Positions 58,160-64,000 of a DNA stretch of 64,000 bases are shown here, piece after piece (positions within the stretch are counted from its first letter, which is position 1; the number at the start of each line of letters is the position of its first letter). The notes under the pieces are model-generated. The model searched no databases, was not told where the DNA came from, and worked only from the letters and a program-made list of their open reading frames with translations. Position numbers and translations under genes: made by a program. Location of the stretch: positions 10,044,001 to 10,108,000 of the forward strand of contig CM065309.1 in NCBI GenBank assembly GCA_033032175.1, given 5' to 3'. The DNA is from Saturnia japonica. Lineage: Eukaryota; Arthropoda; Insecta; Lepidoptera; Saturniidae.

Positions 58160-59165
58160 TCCCGCGAATAGCGGTGAACAACGCACGTCACGTTTCAATC
58201 ATAAAATAAAACAGTAATTATGTCGTACTGCTTAGTTAAAAATTTTAAAACAATTCAACCTATCTTAAAAATATACTGGACTATCATTTATTAGGTAAGT
58301 ATTTGAAATACAATACCTTTCTTATTATGTGTAACAATGTTAATAAATCAATAAACCAGTTGGCGTAGAAACTAATATCATTTCATTATTATTGCACATG
58401 CACATAATAAATCAATAAACCGGTTGGCGTAGAAGCCGATGTCATTTCACTATTACCTCGCATTGGTGTTCCAATATTATCCGATCGAATCCAAATCGGT
58501 ATTTTGTACATATTTCACACACATACGTTTATTTCCGTTTGGAATAACAAGACTCAGTTGAGAGACGACGACCATTGAGTTCAGACATTTTAACAGCGAT
58601 GGACAACGATTATCTACTTACGATTGCATTGTTACTGTATCTTGTTAAGAAGAAGAAAATCGTCGCCGTTACTGGGTACATCCACTTAACACTCAAAGAT
58701 TTCAAGACAGTCAATATTATATAAAATATATAATAAATTAATATATAATTATATATTATATAATATTATGTTCCGTACGGAATTAACGAATGTGTGATGC
58801 GACTCGTACAAAATCTATGAAAGAAATACATTCGAAACAGTTTTTTCTATGCGAGATTCCGGACCCACGGGCTACCATGCGGAATTTCGAATCGGAAAAA
58901 CTACGAATGGAAAACTACTGTATGTGTGTGATAGGTCCATAGATTTTTATAGATTTAGCGCGTTCGAAATCTCGATTCGATATTTCGAATCGAAATTCCG
59001 ACTGTATGTGGCCTCTCTTAAAGTTTTATTTTCACTACAAAAAGTAACCTATGTCTTTCCCAATGTCCAATCTATTTCTATACGAAAATAATGACAATTA
59101 GTTGAGCGGTTTAGGCGTGAAAACATAGCAGACAGAGTTATTTTCGCATTTATAATATTAGTATG
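58160..59165 (-). mobile_element. Repeat family Z, inverted, interrupted by Harbinger-like DNA
   Basis: 58160-58470 (AAAACAGTAATTATGTCGTA, CAATAAACCGGTTGGCGTAG) and 59010-59165 (AAAGTTTTATTTTCACTACA, TTTTCGCATTTATAATATTA) match the two parts of 41700-42211. The interval 58471-59009 has no counterpart there and is taken as an insertion. Confidence 0.65.
58598..58741 (+). pseudogene. Harbinger transposase N-terminus, frameshifted
   Basis: Begins MDNDYLLTIALLLYLVKKKK. After a shift within AAGAAGAAGAAAATCG it reads ENRRRYWVHPLNTQRFQDSQ, then YYIKYIIN-stop. RRYWVHPLN followed by R...F/Y is the N-terminal signature of HARBI1-like transposases. The catalytic part is absent. Palindromic AATTTCGAATCGG and CGATATTTCGAATCG runs lie near its right flank (58883-59000). 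Confidence 0.7.
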
Positions 59166-59169
59166 GATG

Positions 59170-59955
59170 TATATTATGTGTACATAAACTATATTATAGA
59201 AACTAATGTTACATATATATAAAGCTAACTTAACGTTAACTATAAGCATCATTTACTTAAATTTACTGAAAAACAAATACCTATTTAGTATTTTATTAAT
59301 TGGATAAAATATTTGTATTGATTTATGATTAATAGTTACATACTATATCATGTACATAATACATCAAAAATATATCCAATAATACATCTAAGATACTAAG
59401 TGCACTGAATTTACAATATCATTGCTTAAAAGTTTTTTTTATAAATCATTACTTTTTATAATTATTTAATTTATGAAGTATATTACGATTTAAAATTCTA
59501 CTCAAAAACAGCAATACTTTCCCGTAACTAATAACCTATGATTGTAAAATTGATGTTTTATTGTCTCAGTAAATTGTTTGATTAATTTAAAAAAGAATAA
59601 AAACAAAATTGCAAGTAAAATAAATTAAGAACATAATTAAATAACTCATTTATAAATGATTTTGTGCCCCAAGGATATTACATACTAGGAATAACAATGA
59701 AACATCATGGTGACATCAGAGTGATTGTAATTTCTTCGATTTTTTTTTTTCACTTTGTTAATAAACTAACAAGACTGTAATAACAATGTAATTTACAGAT
59801 TGATTGAAATCTACTATTTCTGTAATCTGTGATGATATCAAATAACACATATTATATGTATTTCATTTTTTTATAGTATTTTGATACATATTAATGTTTT
59901 TTTACAACGAACAAACAAAATTAATGGTCAAATAATAATCTTGAGGGACACCAAA
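59170..59955. other. Gene-free AT-rich stretch
   Basis: Nothing supported. Confidence 0.45.
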
Positions 59956-59965
59956 GTCAACCTCA

Positions 59966-60321
59966 CCTGTACGTAGTCCATTCTGTTGAGTACCTACGAC
60001 CTCCGTAACGAACGACTAATCGCGACAGCGAGATGATCTGGCTGTTCAGCTCGAAGTCGCGACTGTCATGCATATGGTGAAAAGTCCGTCATAGTGATTC
60101 GCTTCGCGTTTCGGGATCAGCTGGTGCATATCCGATTTGTAGTTATGCAGGCCAGCATCACTGCAGCGATTGACTACAGATTGTTGATTTCTCAGTGCTC
60201 ATCACTGTACTTGCCATCAACTTTAGTTTATTCACTTAGCCGTGCTACTGTAGCACGTGCCTAAGTAAATATCTTTTGCTGGTGGCATTTGCAAGCAAAC
60301 ATTTAAACGGTAGCTATTTAT
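59966..60321 (-). other. Candidate first exon with TATA box (orphan)
   Basis: Markedly GC-richer than its flanks. On the minus strand TATAAATAG (60313-60321) is followed by about 300 nt with several very short upstream ORFs. Then CAACAGAATGGACTACGTAC, AG and GTGAGG give M-D-Y-V-Q before a good donor site. No matching downstream exon was found in the window. A 7-bp-arm palindrome GTGCTACTGTAGCAC lies at 60242-60256. It could equally be a GC-rich TE fragment. Confidence 0.25.
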
Positions 60322-60875
60322 AGTTACAATATTATTAATACTTTGAGGTTACTTAAATTACATTATATGGATAATGCCTATTGCTCATAAATTAAAATAT
60401 GCAGTTCGTTTATAAGTTTTATTCGTAATATCTGGGTGATCGAGCTGTGCTGGGTATCATAAAATCAAAAAAAGAAAAACACCTATCTAGGTAAACTTTA
60501 TCTAAATCGTTGGAACCGTTTCCGAGAAACCAATTACATATATATATAAATACAAGAATTGTTTACAATAATAAGATACGATAACGATAATGGATATTTT
60601 TATTTAGACGGCTTAAATAAAATGTCAGATACGATTTAAAAAAGTTATTGTTATTCTATAATTAACAGAAACTGATGCGTATTTTGGCATACATATAAAA
60701 TGAATATGTGTGTACAAAGCTGTATTATGGTTATTTTTTTTAAATCATTTAAAATACAAACCGCGGACAGTACTTAATTATAAACTTTTTTAAAGTGAAC
60801 GTTGAATACTAAGATAAAATATTACTTAATATAAATATCTATTTACACAGTGGAAAACACATACAAAAAAAAAAT
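60322..60875. other. No gene seen
   Basis: AT-rich; no element recognised. Confidence 0.4.
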
Positions 60876-60879
60876 AATG

Positions 60880-61500
60880 GTAGCTTTATGTGAGTCTGTC
60901 TTTATGTTTGAATGCGTATTATGTAAAAACTTTCCAAAGGTCTCATTTCTTAAAAAAAATTATAGGTTTAGCGTTTGGCTACAACATCATATGATGATGA
61001 TCTTATGTAACCATATGGGCAAAGATGGTAATACGCTAAGCCGAGAGGGAGGCTAGCTCTCAAGCGCAGCTGCCGGAATACACGTATTTATTTATTTATA
61101 TACATAGTTTACAGTTTATAAACAACATAAAAATTAATTTCGAATTTTACACGTTTTATCTAACTTATAATACAATATTAATTAATACACATAAAGTACA
61201 TCGGGATATTATTGCATTATTACTTAAGTATAGGCGTTATTCCAAGTTTCGAAGAGATGACATTCGCGATTATTATCTGACATTATAGATTTAGATTGAA
61301 GTACGTAAGGCGTTATTCCAAGTTTCGAAGAGACGTCGATCGACGCTAACACTGAGCCATCACTGCTTGAAGTTAAGCATATGAAAACAAATTTTGTTTA
61401 TAAATTTCATTAAATTGAAGTGATCTTTGTCTTGCCAGTAGGACCACAAGGTTTGTCGTATTTCTATAATAACCATATCATAAACATCTTAACTATAAAA
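60880..61500 (-). mobile_element. Inverted copy of the 30.5-31.07 kb composite, with an insertion
   Basis: Reverse complement of about 30540-31075, including GGTAGCTTTATGTG, GGTTTAGCGTTTGGCTACAA, the SINE2 body and GGACCACAAGGTTTGTCGTA. About 250 bp (61081-61330) are extra or replaced. Within this, GGCGTTATTCCAAGTTTCGA occurs twice, 75 bp apart. Confidence 0.7.
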
Positions 61501-62130
61501 ATAACTGTAGAAATAGTAAATCGCAATATTAATAAATCAAGGTATACGATTAATTTATTTCGGACACGTTTTATATTATCGTCCGAGAATATCCATCCGT
61601 TCCGCGTTCTTGTCTTCTTCAAAGTCCTTCAAATATACTTTGATACATAAACTAGCGGAACACGTTACAAATTTTATTATAGTTTTTTTTATGTAGTACT
61701 ATTATTATGGGATCAATGTCATTATTATTGCAATAACACAATTTTCTTTAATGTACTAAAAATATTTATGCTGACTTTGAACTTTTAGTGAATAACGTAA
61801 TGTCACGAAATACAAAAATATGCATTTTATATTAAGGATTCATATTACTGAATATCCGTTAATACAATTTATGAGCAATTTTGAAACAAGTTTACGGCTA
61901 ACCTACCTTTTAATGCTATTAATATAAAAAAGCAGCTCATTTGAATACCAAATTAATTAAACACCTTGCTGAATTGGAAACGCCTGTGATTAATATGAGA
62001 ATTTTATTAAAAGACAGACTTACGAATTTCATAAATTACAGATATGCAACATTTTATAGTAAATATATGATAAAAAGAAAAACTAGATGTCGATATCGAA
62101 AACAAAACAATATATTTTTAATGCGATTAT
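61501..62130. other. No gene seen
   Basis: AT-rich. Open frames here show no recognisable protein. Confidence 0.4.
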
Positions 62131-62134
62131 AAAT

Positions 62135-62860
62135 CTATACATATAAAATGCTTTGTCCTGAATGACTGACGAATCAACGCACAGGCTAAACCGCTGATTG
62201 TAGAGACCTGGATTTTTTTTTTTTTTTTTAACTGACTACACTGTTAGCCTTAGGGGCCCTAAAGCCGCTGCGGCTTTTACAGCTTCACCGGACTTGGGGG
62301 CGAGCGCAGAGGGCACTCAGCCGCGAAAGTTTCGTGGACGACTCGCACGAGGGTGCCAAAGTGGCCGGACCTCGGCTCGGGCGGTCGTCGCGTTCGCAAA
62401 TAGGTCGCGATCTAATCGAATCCCTACACCTACGATTCGAGCTAACTAAATTATACACATAGGCATGTTCCCTTCCTCCTGGGAGGAAGGAAGGAACCGT
62501 GCGTATGTGTATTTAGTAATCGGAATGACAACCTGGAACTTGCAGGGTGTGTTCTTTATATAATGTAGGCATCCGATAAGAAAGGATTTTCCGAAATTCT
62601 ACCCCTAAGAGGGTGAAAAAGGGGGGCAAAATTTGTATGGGACAACGTGATTCCTTGGTCTAATCTACTTCAAATATTGCATAAACCTTTTTTAACTAAC
62701 TTGATGAAAGACGTGTGTTGTATTTTATTGAAATTCATACCCTAATGGGGTTAAAAAGGGGTAGAAAATTATTTTGGCGATGATTTACTTCGAAGTTGAT
62801 ATAAATACTCCTTAGTGCTTTTGATTTAAATTACACATTTTATTTTGACACATGTTAGAA
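62135..62860. mobile_element. Repeat family Y, copy interrupted by a SINE
   Basis: Starts CTATACATATAAAATGCTTT, is broken at 62213-62530, then continues CTTGCAGGGTGTGTTCTTTA, CCGAAATTCTACCCCTAAGA and TTCATACCCTAATGGGGTTA as in 31205-31615. Confidence 0.75.
62213..62530 (-). mobile_element. GC-rich SINE-like retroposon (318 bp) with target duplication
   Basis: Flanked by ACCTGGA on both sides (62206-62212, 62531-62537) and carrying a poly-A tail on the minus strand (poly-T from 62213). Much GC-richer than the window. Contains a strong hairpin, CCTTCCTCCTGGGAGGAAGG. Minus-strand start TTGTCATTCCGATTACTAAA. No A/B box recognised, so the source RNA is unknown. Alternatively, a severely truncated LINE. 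Confidence 0.75.
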
Positions 62861-63144
62861 AATTCAATCCGATATTATCAAAATAGGTTGAACTCACTTA
62901 AAAACATAAGCAAATACTCTTTAAAATTATAATGTCTCGAAAGTCACCATACTATATTAGTACCTCATTTGAAGGTTTCTAAGCTTAAAGAGGGTATGCA
63001 CTTTTAGGACACGGCCTCATAGGGACGTAAAGTTCGAAATTTGAAATGGTAAGGACTAGAACATTTTGGTTATAAATTATACAAATCATTCAAAATTAAA
63101 AAAAAAAACATTTAAAATCTATACTAATACTATTAATATAATAA

Positions 63145-63290
63145 AGTGGAAAAGTTTTTTTTGTTTTGTTTGTTTAAATACGCTAATATCTGGAACTACC
63201 AGTCGTATTCGAAAAATTCTTTTTTTATATGGTAGCCAGACTCACGATTAATAGTATAGGTTATATAACATTAGGCTACAGTTTCTAGCT
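63145..63290 (+). mobile_element. Repeat family W, 5' fragment
   Basis: TTTGTTTGTTTAAATACGCT, AATATCTGGAACTACCAG, then GGTTATATAACATTAGGCTA, as in 42780-42905. Confidence 0.6.
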
Positions 63291-63384
63291 AGCCTTAAAT
63301 ATTGATTTTATTTACTTAAGTCGGAAGTCGAAACCCTCGCGAACTGCTTTAGCCGCATGCGCTGGCTTAATGGTTAATGATACG

Positions 63385-64000
63385 CAGCGGCGGCCTTACC
63401 CATTGCGAGGCTCCGGGCGGCAAGTCTTTGCGAGGCCTTTTGTTCTATGGAAAAGTACCGATGTGATGCGAATGTAGGTCTGGTTGTTTGGTAGGTATTC
63501 GTTATGTTTGACGAGAAATGATAAAGTTATACAAATAAATAAAATTTGAGTTTTAAAATATTTTACTTATATTGAAAGATTTACAACATTAACAAATACA
63601 GAGATGATAAATTTTAAAATTGTAGTTTGCGGCTTTTACTAAGACTAAAATCTTTAATTAAAGCACAATAATCTATCGAATGAGCTACGTCATTTTCGAT
63701 TGAAAGAATAGCATGAGCTAAAAGCCGATCCTGTGTCATCGAATTCCTCAAATATGTTTTAATAATTTTAAGCCTCGAAAAACTCCTTTCGGCATACGCA
63801 ACCGTAACAGGTGTGGTGTCAATAATTCTCAAAACTATTTCGATAGTGGGGTAAACTTCAGTTAATTTTTTTCTATTATGTATTTCAGCACCGAGATAAT
63901 GTCATCGTTTCCTTCATACACACGGATGAACATATTCAGTTCTTCGTACAATTCATGTCCATCAATATCACATGATTCTCCTACTGTCATAGATATTTGC
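63385..64000 (-). mobile_element. hAT element, left end and transposase C-terminus (continues past window)
   Basis: CAGCGGCGGCCTTACCCATT at 63385 looks like a hAT terminal repeat of the CAG-GGCGG type. The minus-strand coding part ends at 63611-63613 and reads SCDIDGHELYEELNMFIRVY at the right. A frameshift occurs in an A-run near 63865, then LTEVYPTIEIVLRIIDTTPV, TVAYAERSFSRLKIIKTYLR, NSMTQDRL and AILSIENDVA. This is the hAT C-terminal dimerisation domain of the ZMYM1-like group (ERSFS-LK-IK-YLR). Frameshifted, so probably inactive. The right end lies outside the window. Confidence 0.8.

Overview
AT-rich arthropod nuclear DNA, almost certainly from a moth or butterfly. The genes have small exons and long introns. 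The space between them is filled with repeat types I associate with Lepidoptera: tRNA-headed SINEs, 5'-truncated LINE ends, CTAG-ended Helitron-like repeats, hAT, mariner and Harbinger remnants. No prokaryotic feature, rRNA gene or CRISPR array was seen.

Only three host protein loci can be supported, all on the minus strand and all secreted cuticular proteins of the Rebers-Riddiford (CPR) type: (1) 8921-13716, three exons, 113 aa, intact; (2) 24049-28038, four exons, 153 aa, intact, RR-1 type; (3) 37325-41372, a tandem paralogue of gene 2 with the same four exons and promoter, but with a 1-nt deletion in the signal-peptide exon that closes the frame after about 10 codons. Each locus has a TATA box about 31 bp upstream of an initiator-like motif. 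Secreted CPR proteins bind chitin in the extracellular cuticle.

Genes 2 and 3 lie in a segmental duplication (about 21.17-28.52 kb and 33.32-43.94 kb). Both copies also carry a second, unidentified, decayed coding-like segment. After duplication, copy 2 was swollen by a mariner in an intron, a LINE end, Helitron-like repeats, SINEs and a 1.3-kb element with about 285-bp terminal inverted repeats.

Layout: 0-4.3 kb, two copies of a hAT/Helitron/MITE block; 4.3-8.5 kb, nearly featureless; 8.5-13.8 kb, CPR gene 1 with a TE-rich intron; 14.8-18.4 kb, 123-bp tandem repeats, a Helitron helicase tail, a near-perfect 320-bp inverted repeat and a complete non-autonomous hAT; 21-44 kb, the duplicated CPR block with a repeat-rich spacer; 44.2-50.2 kb, a 34-bp TIR pair plus nested LINEs; 51-57 kb, a long hairpin, a base-composition-shifted orphan ORF and a recent 0.7-kb tandem duplication around LTR-like DNA; 57-64 kb, Harbinger and hAT remnants, nested SINEs and a possible orphan first exon near 60 kb.

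Assignments rest on reading motifs by eye; no database search was possible. Repeat-family letters (A, W, X, Y, Z, SINE1, SINE2) are my own labels for sequences that recur in this window.
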